Positions 8,365 through 17,424 of a DNA stretch of 64,000 bases are shown one piece after another. Within the stretch, counting starts at the first letter, position 1, and every line of letters begins with the position of its first letter. The notes under the pieces were generated by a model. That model searched no databases. It saw nothing but the letters and a program-made list of their open reading frames with translations, and had not been told where the DNA came from. A program made the translations under genes and the position numbers. Location: contig NZ_NERX01000008.1 in assembly GCF_003063335.1 (NCBI RefSeq), forward strand, positions 92,306 through 156,305, read 5' to 3'. The DNA is from Limnohabitans sp. MMS-10A-192. Its GTDB lineage: Bacteria; Pseudomonadota; Gammaproteobacteria; Burkholderiales; Burkholderiaceae_C.

Positions 8365-9659
8365 GGCGCAGGTGTTCCGGCGGCCCCCGGGGTGGGGGTA
8401 TCTGCAGCGGTGCGCTTCAAGCTGCCTTTGACCATGTCAAAGCGGAACAGGCGGCATTCGATGGGGCCGTTCCACATGGGCACGCGGCGCGATTCTTTCA
8501 GGCGCATCTTGCTGGGCAGCTTCAGGTCGGGCGTGAGCATCCAGGCGCTCCAGCCGCTGTAGTTTTTCTTCCAGTGGCTGGCCAGTTGGGCGAAGAAGTC
8601 GCCGCCGTCGTCAACCTGTGCGGTTTCGCGGTGGTGGCTTTGGTCGGCTGCACGCGAACTGGCCAGGGCGCCCGGCTGGAAGTTGTCGCGTCCACGCCCG
8701 GCCACACCGGCCGCTGCAATGCGCTCGCCATAGGGCGGGTTGAGCAGCATCACGCCGGGGGTTTCGCTGGGCGGCATGCGTTGCAGCGCGTCGCCACCCC
8801 GGAACTCGACCACGCCCGACACACCAGCACGCTCGGCATTGCGTTCGGCAAAGTCGACCATGCGGAAGGCCACATCGCTGCCAAAAATTGGCGCCGTGGG
8901 TTCGTGCTCCAGGTCGCGGGCTTCTTCGATCAAGCCTTGCCAGACGTGGTTCTGGAAGGGCAGCAGTTTCTCGAAACCAAAGCGCCGCTGCAAACCGGGC
9001 GCGATGCCGCAGGCGATTTGCGCCGCTTCGATCGGGATGGTGCCGCTGCCGCAGCAAGGGTCGTACAAAGGCACGGTGGCGTCCCAGCCGCTGGCGGCGA
9101 TCATGGCGGCGGCCAGGGTTTCCTTCAAAGGCGCGTCGCCCTTGTCGGTGCGCCAGCCGCGCTTGAACAAAGGCTCGCCCGAGGTGTCGATGTACAGGTT
9201 GAGGGTTTCCGGCGTCACGTGCGCGTAGATGCGCACGTCAGGCCAGGAGGTGTCGACGCTGGGGCGCTCGCCGCGCTTGGCGCGGAAGCGGTCGGCCACG
9301 GCGTCTTTGATCTTGAGTGCGGCAAAGTTCAGGCTGGTCAGCGGGCTGTGCTGCGCGGTGATCTCGATCTTGAAGGTCTGCTTGGGCGTGAACCAGATCT
9401 CCCAGGCCACGGCGCTGGCGCCCTGGTACAGGTCGTTTTCGTTGCGGTAGGGCGTCTCGGACAGCTGCACCAGCACGCGCTGGGTCAGGCGGCTGTGCAG
9501 GTTGATGCGTTGGGCATCGCGCCACGAAGCGCGGGCCATCACGCCGCCGCGGCCGGTCAGCAGGTCTTGACCGGTCAGGCCGGTGATCTGGTGGATTTCG
9601 TCGGCCAGAAAGCCCTCAACGCCGGCGGCGCAGGGCATGAAAAGTTGGAGTGAGTTCAC
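8361..9659 (-). CDS. THUMP-domain class I SAM-dependent RNA methyltransferase (RlmL-like)
   Basis: 432 residues. A THUMP RNA-binding region occupies about residues 45-150, followed by a Rossmann methyltransferase domain with DPCCGSGTIPIEAA as the SAM-binding motif (around residue 200) and LLNPPYGERI as the NPPY catalytic motif typical of N2-guanine methyltransferases. It resembles the N-terminal half of RlmKL, which makes m2G2445 in 23S rRNA, without the RlmK half. The exact target is inferred. It is translationally coupled to the downstream PIN gene (ATGA overlap) and follows rpoN by only 13 bases. Confidence 0.92.
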   Translation of the reverse strand: MNSLQLFMPCAAGVEGFLADEIHQITGLTGQDLLTGRGGVMARASWRDAQRINLHSRLTQRVLVQLSETPYRNENDLYQGASAVAWEIWFTPKQTFKIEITAQHSPLTSLNFAALKIKDAVADRFRAKRGERPSVDTSWPDVRIYAHVTPETLNLYIDTSGEPLFKRGWRTDKGDAPLKETLAAAMIAASGWDATVPLYDPCCGSGTIPIEAAQIACGIAPGLQRRFGFEKLLPFQNHVWQGLIEEARDLEHEPTAPIFGSDVAFRMVDFAERNAERAGVSGVVEFRGGDALQRMPPSETPGVMLLNPPYGERIAAAGVAGRGRDNFQPGALASSRAADQSHHRETAQVDDGGDFFAQLASHWKKNYSGWSAWMLTPDLKLPSKMRLKESRRVPMWNGPIECRLFRFDMVKGSLKRTAADTPTPGAAGTPAP

Positions 9660-9672
9660 GGCAGCAGGTTTC

Positions 9673-11211
9673 TCAAAGTGTTTTGCGCAGGTTGGCGGGC
9701 GCGATCTTCAGGGCTTCACGGTATTTGGCCACGGTGCGGCGTGCGCAGTCGATGCCTTGTTCCTTGAGCATTTCCGAGATCTGGTTGTCCGACAGGGGTT
9801 TGGCTGGATTTTCGGCGGCCACCAGTTGTTTGATCAAGGCCCGCACGGCGGTGCTCGACGCGGCATTGCCGCTGTCGGTGCCCAGGCCCGAGCCAAAGAA
9901 GTATTTGAGCTCAAACGTGCCTTGCGGCGTGGACATGTATTTGGCCGTGGTCACGCGGCTGATGGTGGACTCGTGCATGCCCAGCTCGTCGGCGATCTCG
10001 CGCAGCACCAGCGGTCGCATGGCCAGCTCGCCTTGAACCAGAAAGTTTTTCTGCCGCTCCACGATGGCAGAGGACACGCGCAAGATGGTGTCAAAGCGTT
10101 GCTGGATGTTCTTGATGAACCAGCGCGCTTCTTGCAGGCGCTGCTGCAGGCCTGCGTGCGACTCGCCCTTGCCGCCACGCAGGGCGTTGGCATAGATGTC
10201 GTGCACACGCAGCTTGGGCATCACGTCGGGGTTGAGCTGGATGCGGAACTTGGGTGCGCCGGTTTTGCGCAGGTTGGTCACGATCACATCGGGCACGATG
10301 ATGTTTTGCTCGGCCTGCACAAAGGGGCGGCCCGGCTTGGGCTCCAGCCGCGCAATGAAGGGGATGGCCGCTTTGATCAGCGCTTCGCTTTCGCCGGTCA
10401 GCCCGGCCAGGCGTTTGAAGTCGCGCTTGGCCAAAAGCTCCATGGGCTGGCCGCAGACCTTGAGTGCGGCTTGCATGGTCGCGTGGGTCGGGTCGTCCTG
10501 CAGCAAGGCCTTGATCTGGATGCGCAGGCATTCGGACAGATCGCGGGCGCCCACCCCAACCGGCTCGAGCGATTGCAGCAAACCCAGCGCCACTGTGAAG
10601 CGGTGCACCAGCTCGTCCAGCTGTTCGTCGTCTTCGCTGCCCGCCAGGCTGGCGGCCAGCTCGGGCAGGGTGTCGGTCAGGTAGCCGTCGTCATTGAGCG
10701 ACTCGATCAAAAAGCGCAGGGCGGCGCGGTCGATCTCGGACAGGCGCAGTGACAGGGCTTGTCGGTGCAAAAACTCGGTCAGCGAGCCCATGCTGCGGGC
10801 CAGCTCCACCGCATCGGCGGTGTCGTCGCCATGGTTTTGGCGCGATCCGGCTTCGCCGCCCCATTCGCTGTCGTCGGGGCGCATCTCGACGCTGCCGTCG
10901 CCGTCCCAGCTTTCGGCCACATCGCTCACGGCTTCGCTGGTGACTTCGCTGGGGCCATCGTCGTGGCTGGATTCGCTGGCGCTTTCGCTCACGCGGTCGC
11001 CCAGGCTGACATGGCTGTCGGCCTGCTCCAGGCCAAATGCTTCTTGTGGGGCCTCTTCGTCGGTGCGTTCGAGGAAGGGGTTTTCGTCGAGCATTTGCTC
11101 GACTTCTTGCGTCAGCTCCAGCGTGGACAGCTGGAGCAAGCGGATCGATTGTTGCAACTGGGGCGTGAGCGCCAGGTGCTGCGACATGCGCAGCGACAGA
11201 CCTGGTTTCAC
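9673..11211 (-). CDS. rpoN: RNA polymerase sigma-54 factor
   Basis: 512 residues. Region I at the N-terminus is Gln- and Leu-rich (MSQHLALTPQLQQSIRLLQL), region II is acidic (about residues 50-130), and the core-binding and helix-turn-helix parts follow. The RpoN box near the C-terminus reads ARRTVAKYRE, which recognises the -24 promoter element. Sigma-54 directs transcription of nitrogen, motility and other genes together with enhancer-binding ATPases. It lies directly downstream of lptB, an arrangement common in proteobacteria. Confidence 0.97.
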   Translation of the reverse strand: MKPGLSLRMSQHLALTPQLQQSIRLLQLSTLELTQEVEQMLDENPFLERTDEEAPQEAFGLEQADSHVSLGDRVSESASESSHDDGPSEVTSEAVSDVAESWDGDGSVEMRPDDSEWGGEAGSRQNHGDDTADAVELARSMGSLTEFLHRQALSLRLSEIDRAALRFLIESLNDDGYLTDTLPELAASLAGSEDDEQLDELVHRFTVALGLLQSLEPVGVGARDLSECLRIQIKALLQDDPTHATMQAALKVCGQPMELLAKRDFKRLAGLTGESEALIKAAIPFIARLEPKPGRPFVQAEQNIIVPDVIVTNLRKTGAPKFRIQLNPDVMPKLRVHDIYANALRGGKGESHAGLQQRLQEARWFIKNIQQRFDTILRVSSAIVERQKNFLVQGELAMRPLVLREIADELGMHESTISRVTTAKYMSTPQGTFELKYFFGSGLGTDSGNAASSTAVRALIKQLVAAENPAKPLSDNQISEMLKEQGIDCARRTVAKYREALKIAPANLRKTL

Positions 11212-11248
11212 GCTGCAGCTCGCATGTCGAATGTCAAATCAGGGCGCA

Positions 11249-12004
11249 TCACATTCGGAAGTGTTCGCCCAGATAGACGCGCCGCACATCGGCGTTGGCC
11301 ACGATCTCTTCGGGGGTGCCTTGGGCCAGCACATGACCGTCGCTGATGATGAAAGCGTGGTCGCAAATGCCCAGCGTTTCGCGCACGTTGTGGTCGGTGA
11401 TCAGCACGCCAATGCCGCGCTGTTTGAGGAAGGCGATGATGCGCTGGATCTCGATCACGGCGATCGGGTCGATGCCGGCGAATGGCTCGTCCAGCAAGAT
11501 GAAGCGCGGGTCGGTGGCCAGCGCACGGGCAATCTCCACGCGGCGGCGCTCGCCGCCCGACAAGGCCACAGCAGGTGAGTCGCGCAGGTGGTCGACCCGC
11601 AAATCGGCCAGCAAAGCGTCCAGCTTTTGTTCAATCTCGGCACTGCCGAGCGGGCGTCCTTGCGCGTCGGTGTGCAGCTCCAAAATGGCACGCACATTCT
11701 CGGCCACCGACAGCTTGCGAAAGATGGAGGCTTCTTGCGGCAGGTACGACAAGCCCATGCGTGCACGTTTGTGGATGGGCATGCGGGTCACGTCTTCGCC
11801 GTCGATCAGGATCTGGCCGCCATCGGCGCGCACCAGGCCCACGATCATGTAAAACGAGGTGGTCTTGCCCGCACCGTTGGGGCCGAGCAAGCCGACCACT
11901 TCGCCTTTGGACACTTTCATCGACACGTCGTGCACGACTTTGCGGCTGCCGTAGGATTTTTTCAGATGCCGCGCTTCCAGGCAGCTGGTGGGGGTGTCGC
12001 TCAT
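11249..12004 (-). CDS. lptB: LPS export ABC ATPase LptB
   Basis: 251 residues, a lone ABC ATPase of the typical LptB length. Walker A is GPNGAGKTT, signature [15 protein letters not shown], Walker [15 protein letters not shown], and the H-loop is ITDHNV. LptB drives lipopolysaccharide extraction from the inner membrane with LptF, LptG and LptC. Its start overlaps the lptA stop by 4 bases (ATGA), and rpoN follows, a conserved order. Confidence 0.96.
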   Translation of the reverse strand: MSDTPTSCLEARHLKKSYGSRKVVHDVSMKVSKGEVVGLLGPNGAGKTTSFYMIVGLVRADGGQILIDGEDVTRMPIHKRARMGLSYLPQEASIFRKLSVAENVRAILELHTDAQGRPLGSAEIEQKLDALLADLRVDHLRDSPAVALSGGERRRVEIARALATDPRFILLDEPFAGIDPIAVIEIQRIIAFLKQRGIGVLITDHNVRETLGICDHAFIISDGHVLAQGTPEEIVANADVRRVYLGEHFRM

Positions 12005-12624
12005 GGTTTTTTGCTTTCGCCCAAAGAGGGGCTGGTGCGCAGCACCGGTGCCAGGGCGGGGGCCGTGTCTGTGCCCTCTTTGCGGGGGGTGATCACGGCA
12101 CGCACGCGCTCGCCACGCCCGTTGGCGGCCTGACCTTTGGCTTGGCCATCCACGGTCATCACCTCGGTGGTGTTGTTGAAGACGATTTTCTCGCCCGTCA
12201 CACGGTTGGCCACTTCGGTGCCGCGCAAGATGCGGCCTTCAGCTCGCTGCACCAGCGTCATTTGATCGGCTTGTTTGTCGTAGATGGCGGTTTCGGCTTC
12301 GCCCTCGGTGTATTCGTCGACGCCTTCACGTTTTTGGCGAAAGAAAACCCGCTGTTTGGGGGCGGCCCAAAATTGCGCCAATTGCTGGCCTTTGCCGTCT
12401 TCTTGTACTTCCATGCGGTCGGCGCGTATGACCAGGGTGCCTTTGACCGCGACCACATTGCCGTTGAATTGGGTCAGTTTCAGACCTTCGTCGTGGCGCA
12501 TGTTGTCCGCCTCGATGTTCATGGGCTTGTCTTTGTCGGCTTTTTCAGCGTGCACGGGCGCACAGAGCAGGCCCCAGCTCAGGGCTGCACCGGCGATCAA
12601 GTGGAGAAAAGTTTTAAAAGGCAT
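12001..12624 (-). CDS. lptA: LPS transport periplasmic protein LptA
   Basis: The start at 12624 is chosen because it opens with a clear signal peptide ([20 protein letters not shown]..., cleavage after PVHA); the frame upstream to 12702 would bury it and runs into the dsbA terminator. 207 residues. The OstA/LptA-type beta-jellyroll is visible as repeated short strands with [36 protein letters not shown] and a disordered C-terminal tail. LptA bridges LPS across the periplasm. lptC, which usually precedes lptA in related genomes, is not present here. Confidence 0.93.
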   Translation of the reverse strand: MPFKTFLHLIAGAALSWGLLCAPVHAEKADKDKPMNIEADNMRHDEGLKLTQFNGNVVAVKGTLVIRADRMEVQEDGKGQQLAQFWAAPKQRVFFRQKREGVDEYTEGEAETAIYDKQADQMTLVQRAEGRILRGTEVANRVTGEKIVFNNTTEVMTVDGQAKGQAANGRGERVRAVITPRKEGTDTAPALAPVLRTSPSLGESKKP

Positions 12625-12703
12625 GAATCTTGCTGTTCGAGGCTTTTTGATTGTAGGCGCAAGCGTCTGCATATCGGCACCGATACCGCAGCTTGGCCAC
12701 AAA

Positions 12704-12736
12704 AAAGCCCGCGCAGGCGGGGCCTGGGCGGGCTTT
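12704..12736 (-). terminator. Intrinsic terminator downstream of dsbA
   Basis: A 9-bp perfect stem, AAAGCCCGC at 12704-12712 pairing with GCGGGCTTT at 12728-12736, is followed on the minus strand by a run of T. It lies between dsbA and lptA and probably ends the argS-SPOR-dsbA transcript. Confidence 0.85.
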
Positions 12737-12762
12737 GGCTCCGAATGGGTGCATGCCAGAGG

Positions 12763-13404
12763 TCAAGTGCGTGTGCGGCTTTGTGCGATGAGCGATTCGG
12801 CCACCTTGATGGCGCGCTCCATGCTGCCGGCGATCGAGCCATCGGTGTAAAAGCGGCCGGCAATGCCAAAGGAGGGCACGCCTTCGACCTTGTAGTCGTT
12901 TTGCAGTTGCACGGCGCGTTTGAGTTTGCTGGCCACGCCAAACGATTTGTAGGTCTCGCTGAACTTGGCTTTGTCCACGCCTTGCTTGGCCACCCAGTCC
13001 AGGATGGCCGCTTCGGTGTTGAGCGGCTGCTTTTCAGCATGGATGGCGGTGAACACTTTGGCGTGCAGGCTGTCCAGCAGGTTCATCGCTTCGAGTGCAA
13101 AGAACAAACGTTGTTGCGGTGCAAAGTCGTCGCGAAAAGCCACAGGCACGCGGCGCACCACCACGTCTTTGGGGGCGTTTTTGACCCATTGCGCAAATGT
13201 GGGCTCAAACGCACTGCAGTGTGGGCAGCTGTACCAAAAGAACTCGATCAGCTCGATCTTGCCCGCTGCGGCGTCGGTGCTCACGGGGCGCTCCAGCGGC
13301 AAATAGTCTTTGCCCGCTTTGAACAAGGCTTGCGCCCAAGCCGTGGATTGACTCAGCCAAGCAGAAGTGGCGAGCAAAGCGCCAGAAAAAAGACGGCGTT
13401 TCAT
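12763..13404 (-). CDS. dsbA: Thiol:disulfide interchange protein DsbA
   Basis: 213 residues. A signal peptide covers residues 1-24 (ending STAWA). The thioredoxin-fold active site is C60-P-H-C63 in FFWYSCPHCS, the classic DsbA sequence, and a cis-proline segment lies in VEGVPSFGIAG. It introduces disulfide bonds into periplasmic proteins. It lies downstream of a SPOR-domain gene and argS on the same strand. Confidence 0.96.
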   Translation of the reverse strand: MKRRLFSGALLATSAWLSQSTAWAQALFKAGKDYLPLERPVSTDAAAGKIELIEFFWYSCPHCSAFEPTFAQWVKNAPKDVVVRRVPVAFRDDFAPQQRLFFALEAMNLLDSLHAKVFTAIHAEKQPLNTEAAILDWVAKQGVDKAKFSETYKSFGVASKLKRAVQLQNDYKVEGVPSFGIAGRFYTDGSIAGSMERAIKVAESLIAQSRTRT

Positions 13405-13445
13405 GGGGTCTCCTCAGTGGGTGTTGGGCGGGTGGGGCGGGGCGC

Positions 13446-14096
13446 TCAGCGCTGCACCCGCACCAAGGTGTTTTCAATGCTGCTGCTTTCGAGACGGGCG
13501 CGCACTTTTTCGGCCGCAGCCTTGTCATCGTAAGGCCCCAAGCGTACGCGGTAAACCGTGCGTCCGCCTTGATCCCGCTCAGAGACCTTGGCGTCCAGCC
13601 CCATCATGGCCAGTTTGGCTTTTTGGGCATCGGCATCGGCCGCGCCACGGTAGGCGCCCACCTGGATCACGTAGTCAAAGGGGTCGCCCGCGTTGGCGTT
13701 GGCGGCCGGTGTGGACAAGCCCGATTTGGCTTTGGCCAGGTCACCCAGCGGGTCGGCCGAGACGGCGGGCGGGCGGGCATCGGGCTTGGCCGGTTCGACA
13801 GGGGCAGCAGCAGTCTTGTCGATCGGCTTGGGCTGCATTTCTGCACTGGGCACGATCGGTGAAGGGGGCTGTTCGGCGGACGGCTTGGTCTGGAGCACCG
13901 TGTTCGGATTCCAGTCCTTGTTCTTTTGCGACTCAGCAGTGTCTTGCTCGGACGAGCGGGGCTGGTTTTTGTTGGAAAACGGTGTGGGCACCTTGGTCAC
14001 ATAGATGGCCACAGCCAGTGACAGGCCCAAGCCCACCACCAGACCGATGATGACGCCCATGAACGTTCCGCCGCGTTGAGAGTTTTTCATTGTCAT
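13446..14096 (-). CDS. SPOR-domain membrane protein (FtsN-like)
   Basis: 216 residues. A transmembrane helix lies at about residues 12-33 (FMGVIIGLVVGLGLSLAVAI), then a Pro- and Lys-rich periplasmic linker, and a C-terminal SPOR domain (about 140-216, opening with DPFDYVIQVGAY and ending in NTLVRVQR). SPOR domains bind denuded septal peptidoglycan, so a cell-division role is likely. Its start directly abuts the argS stop; the two genes are probably one transcript. Confidence 0.92.
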   Translation of the reverse strand: MTMKNSQRGGTFMGVIIGLVVGLGLSLAVAIYVTKVPTPFSNKNQPRSSEQDTAESQKNKDWNPNTVLQTKPSAEQPPSPIVPSAEMQPKPIDKTAAAPVEPAKPDARPPAVSADPLGDLAKAKSGLSTPAANANAGDPFDYVIQVGAYRGAADADAQKAKLAMMGLDAKVSERDQGGRTVYRVRLGPYDDKAAAEKVRARLESSSIENTLVRVQR

Positions 14097-15770
14097 TTAC
14101 ATCTTGGCAGGTGCTGACACACCCAGAACTTTCAAGCCGTTTTGCAGCACCTGAGCCGTGGCCGCCACCAGCGCCAAACGGGCTTTCTTGACGGCTTCGT
14201 CGTCCACCAGAATGCGTTCGGCATCGTAGTAGCTGTGGTACAGCGAGGCCAGATCGCGCAGGTAGAAGGTCACGTCGTGCGGGGCGAAGTCGTTGGCCGC
14301 AGAGGTCAACATTTCGGGGTACTTGGCCAGGGCCAGCATCAGCGCATGGGCCTGTGGGCTTTGCAGAGCAGACAGGTCGGCATGCGTGAGGCTGGCTTTG
14401 TCGCCACCCCAGGCGCTCAGCACCGAGCAGATGCGTGCGTGGGCGTACTGCACGTAGTACACCGGGTTGTCGTTGTTTTGTGCCAGCGCCAAGTCGATGT
14501 CGAAGATGTATTCGGTGTCAGGCTTGCGGCTGAGCAAGAAGAAACGCACCGCGTCCTTGCTGGTCCACTCGATCAGGTCGCGCAGCGTGACGTAGCTGCC
14601 GGCGCGCTTGGAGATCTTGACCTCTTCGCCGCCGCGCATCACGCGCACCATGGTGTGCAACACGTAGTCGGGGTAGCCTTCCGGAATGCCGACGCCTGCG
14701 GCCTGCAGGCCAGCGCGCACACGGGCAATCGTCCCGTGGTGGTCGGTGCCCTGGATGTTCACCACGCGCGTGAAGCCGCGCTCCCACTTGGTGATGTGGT
14801 AGGCCACATCGGGCACAAAGTAGGTGTAGGTGCCGTCGCCCTTGCGCATGACGCGGTCTTTGTCGTCGCCGTAGTCGGTGGACTTGAGCCACAGCGCGCC
14901 GTCTTGTTCGTAGGTCTTGCCCGCGTCCTTGAGCTTTTGCACGGCCGCATCGACCTTGCCGCTGGTGTACAGGCTCGACTCCAGGTAGTAGTTGTCGAAC
15001 TTGACGTCAAAGGCCTTCAAGTCCAGGTCTTGTTCGTGGCGCAAATAGGCCACAGCGAACTGGCGCATGCCGTCCAGGTCGTTCACATCGCCGCTGGCGG
15101 TGAATTCGCGGTCGTCGGACTTGACGGTTTTCTTGGCCAAAAAGTCGTTGGCGATGTCCTGGATGTAGTCGCCGTTGTAGGCGGCCTCGGGCCACTCGGC
15201 GTCACCGGGCTTGAAGCCCTTGGCGCGCAGCTGGGTGGAGTTGGCCAGGGTGCCGATCTGCACACCTGCGTCGTTGTAATAAAACTCTCGGTAAACCTGC
15301 TGGCCTTGTGTGGCCAGCAAATTGCAAATGGCATCGCCCAAAGCGGCTTGGCGGCCGTGACCCACGTGCAGCGGGCCGGTGGGATTGGCCGAGACAAATT
15401 CCACCAGCACCTTGTGGGCTTGCGCGGGTTGATCGCCAAAGCATTCGGCCGCTTGCAGCACTTCGTGAACGATGGCCTGCTTGGCGGCGTCTTTGAGGCG
15501 GATGTTGATGAAGCCCGGGCCCGCCAACTCAATGGCGTCGACCCAGCGCTCGAAAGCGGGGGTGGCCAGCAAGGCGGCGCGCAGCGTTTCGCCCAGTTGC
15601 CGGGGGTTTTGTTTCAGGGCCTTGGCCAATTGCATGGCGGCCGTGCAGGCCAGGTCGCCGTGGGCGGCGACCTTGGGGGATTCAAAGGCGGCCCGTGCGC
15701 CTGCGCCGGGCTGGAGTTTGTCGAGCTCGGCGGCCAGGGCCGTGAGCAAATGTTGTTTGGCAGAAAGCAT
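14097..15770 (-). CDS. argS: Arginyl-tRNA synthetase
   Basis: 557 residues, normal length. Class I synthetase motifs are present: the HIGH-type sequence as HVGH in [14 protein letters not shown] (around residue 130) and the KMSKS-type loop as KISKRAG. An N-terminal additional domain and a C-terminal DALR anticodon-binding domain (from about residue 440) complete the standard architecture. It charges tRNA-Arg. First gene of the argS-SPOR-dsbA group. Confidence 0.97.
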   Translation of the reverse strand: MLSAKQHLLTALAAELDKLQPGAGARAAFESPKVAAHGDLACTAAMQLAKALKQNPRQLGETLRAALLATPAFERWVDAIELAGPGFINIRLKDAAKQAIVHEVLQAAECFGDQPAQAHKVLVEFVSANPTGPLHVGHGRQAALGDAICNLLATQGQQVYREFYYNDAGVQIGTLANSTQLRAKGFKPGDAEWPEAAYNGDYIQDIANDFLAKKTVKSDDREFTASGDVNDLDGMRQFAVAYLRHEQDLDLKAFDVKFDNYYLESSLYTSGKVDAAVQKLKDAGKTYEQDGALWLKSTDYGDDKDRVMRKGDGTYTYFVPDVAYHITKWERGFTRVVNIQGTDHHGTIARVRAGLQAAGVGIPEGYPDYVLHTMVRVMRGGEEVKISKRAGSYVTLRDLIEWTSKDAVRFFLLSRKPDTEYIFDIDLALAQNNDNPVYYVQYAHARICSVLSAWGGDKASLTHADLSALQSPQAHALMLALAKYPEMLTSAANDFAPHDVTFYLRDLASLYHSYYDAERILVDDEAVKKARLALVAATAQVLQNGLKVLGVSAPAKM

Positions 15771-15945
15771 GGGGTGGATTTTACGGGGCGTGGCCCGGTC
15801 TGCGCGGATGAACGCTTTTGTGTGTGTTCATTTACAGTTGATTACAAGCTCGCGCTGGACAAATCGCCAGCCCAAGTGCCCTAATGCATGCGGCGCTGAA
15901 ATGCATGTCGCGCCACCATCCATCTTCACCATCAGGGAGTTTCAT

Positions 15946-16242
15946 ATGCGTCACGGTTTCACAGTTCTGGCTTTGGGTTTGGCATTGGCTTCGGGTTGGG
16001 CGCAGGCCGCCGACCCGGCACCCGCTGAAAAAACCCCGCAGCAAAACAAAATGGCCACTTGCAACAAAGAGGCCGACGGCAAAAAAGGCGATGAGCGCAA
16101 AGCCTTCATGAAAGACTGCCTGAGCGCCAACAAAAAAGAAACCCAGCAAAACAAGATGAAAACTTGCAACGCTGAAGCCAAGGAAACCGGCAAGAAGGGC
16201 GACGAGCGCAAAGCCTTCATGTCCGAATGCCTGAAAAAGTGA
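15946..16242 (+). CDS. PsiF-repeat small secreted protein
   Basis: 98 residues. A signal peptide covers about residues 1-22 (ending AQAA). Two PsiF-type repeats follow, each with a QQNKM..CN...KKGDERKAFM..CL pattern (about residues 32-60 and 66-97), carrying two Cys each and many Lys. E. coli PsiF is phosphate-starvation induced, but the molecular function is unknown. An AGGGAG ribosome site at 15934-15939 supports this start over longer in-frame alternatives. It is divergent from argS and ends in a strong terminator. Confidence 0.88.
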   Translation: MRHGFTVLALGLALASGWAQAADPAPAEKTPQQNKMATCNKEADGKKGDERKAFMKDCLSANKKETQQNKMKTCNAEAKETGKKGDERKAFMSECLKK

Positions 16243-16281
16243 TGGCGTCCGCAGGGCGCCTGTCCTGTTGACTGTCTCCAA

Positions 16282-16306
16282 AGCCTGACACTTGTCAGGC
16301 TTTTTT
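16282..16306 (+). terminator. Intrinsic terminator after the PsiF-like gene
   Basis: A perfect 9-bp stem, AGCCTGACA at 16282-16290 with TGTCAGGCT at 16293-16301, with a 2-base loop, followed by a T run. It sits between the convergent PsiF-like and LysR genes. Confidence 0.88.
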
Positions 16307-16317
16307 CATGGGGGCGG

Positions 16318-17241
16318 TCACAGGCCGGTGCGTTGCCAGAACTCGGCTTGACCGTAGTTTTGTTTGAGGTGATCGATCCACAGGCGCACCCGCAAAGGCA
16401 AATGCTTGCGCTGTGGGAATACCACGTAGATGCCGTTGGGCGGTGCGGCAAAGTCCTCCAGCACCGCCACCAACTGGCCAGCCTGAATTTCGGCCTCGAC
16501 CTCCCAGGTGCTGCGCCAGGCGATGCCGTAACCGGCCAGACACCAGTCGTGCAGCACCTGACCGTCCGAGCAGTCCAGTGGGCCGCCGGGGCGCAGATGG
16601 ATCACCTCGCTGCTGCCGCCCTCGGTGCGAAAGGCCCAGCCCCGGGTTTGCGAAGCGTCGCTCGACAAGGTCAGGCAGTCGTGGTGCAGCAAATCGGATG
16701 GTTGCTGCGGTGTGCCGCGCCGTGCCAAGTAGGCTGGTGTGGCCACGCACAAGCGGCGGTTGTCGGCCATGCGCACACTGACCAAAGACGAGTCGGGCAA
16801 ATCGCCCACGCGCACGGCGCAGTCAAAGCCTTCGCCCGCCAGGTCCACCACGCGGTCCGACAGGTTCAGCGAGATCGTCACATCGGGGTGCAGTTCGCGG
16901 AACTTGGGCACCAGCGGCGCCACATGCCGCCGCCCAAAGCCCGCAGGGGCCGTGATGCGCAAATGCCCGCTGGCCTTGACGCCACCGGCCGAGACACTGG
17001 CTTCGGCATTGGCCACGTCTGAGAGTAGGCGCTGACAATCTTCCAGAAAGGCGCTGCCCTCGTGCGTGAGGGTGATGCGCCGCGTGGTGCGCACCAGCAG
17101 CTTCACGCCCAGGTGCTCCTCCAGCGCGTCCAGCCTGCGCCCAATGATGGCCGGGGCCACGCCCTCGCCGCGGGCGGCGGCCGTCAGGCTGCCCTTGGTG
17201 GCAACCGAGACAAAGGTGTCGAACGCTTTGAGCTTGTCCAT
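16318..17241 (-). CDS. LysR-family transcriptional regulator
   Basis: 307 residues. The N-terminal winged helix-turn-helix (about residues 1-60: [21 protein letters not shown]...) is followed by a type 2 periplasmic-binding-like effector domain (about 90-295). It is divergent from the malate synthase gene, with 183 bases between the starts, the typical placement of a LysR regulator and its target. Control of glyoxylate metabolism is therefore plausible but inferred from position only; the sequence is of the widespread class with many different targets. Confidence 0.93.
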   Translation of the reverse strand: MDKLKAFDTFVSVATKGSLTAAARGEGVAPAIIGRRLDALEEHLGVKLLVRTTRRITLTHEGSAFLEDCQRLLSDVANAEASVSAGGVKASGHLRITAPAGFGRRHVAPLVPKFRELHPDVTISLNLSDRVVDLAGEGFDCAVRVGDLPDSSLVSVRMADNRRLCVATPAYLARRGTPQQPSDLLHHDCLTLSSDASQTRGWAFRTEGGSSEVIHLRPGGPLDCSDGQVLHDWCLAGYGIAWRSTWEVEAEIQAGQLVAVLEDFAAPPNGIYVVFPQRKHLPLRVRLWIDHLKQNYGQAEFWQRTGL

Positions 17242-17424
17242 GGGGGCAATTATGCTTTTTTGCCGGATATTTGTGCAAAAAAGTCACGGGTTAATGAATT
17301 TTTGCCGTCTTTATCCGCATCGAAACTTAGAATAAAGTCCTTCCCATGCTGCAAAGTCTTTCGCGCCCAAGCGCGCAGGGTTGGCAGTGCGCCCGAATTC
17401 CTTTTTTCAACATCCGAGGTTCCC

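Noticed and set aside
11575..13533. 652-residue plus-strand open frame across lptB, lptA and dsbA
   Set aside because: It covers three secure genes on the other strand and has no domain signature.
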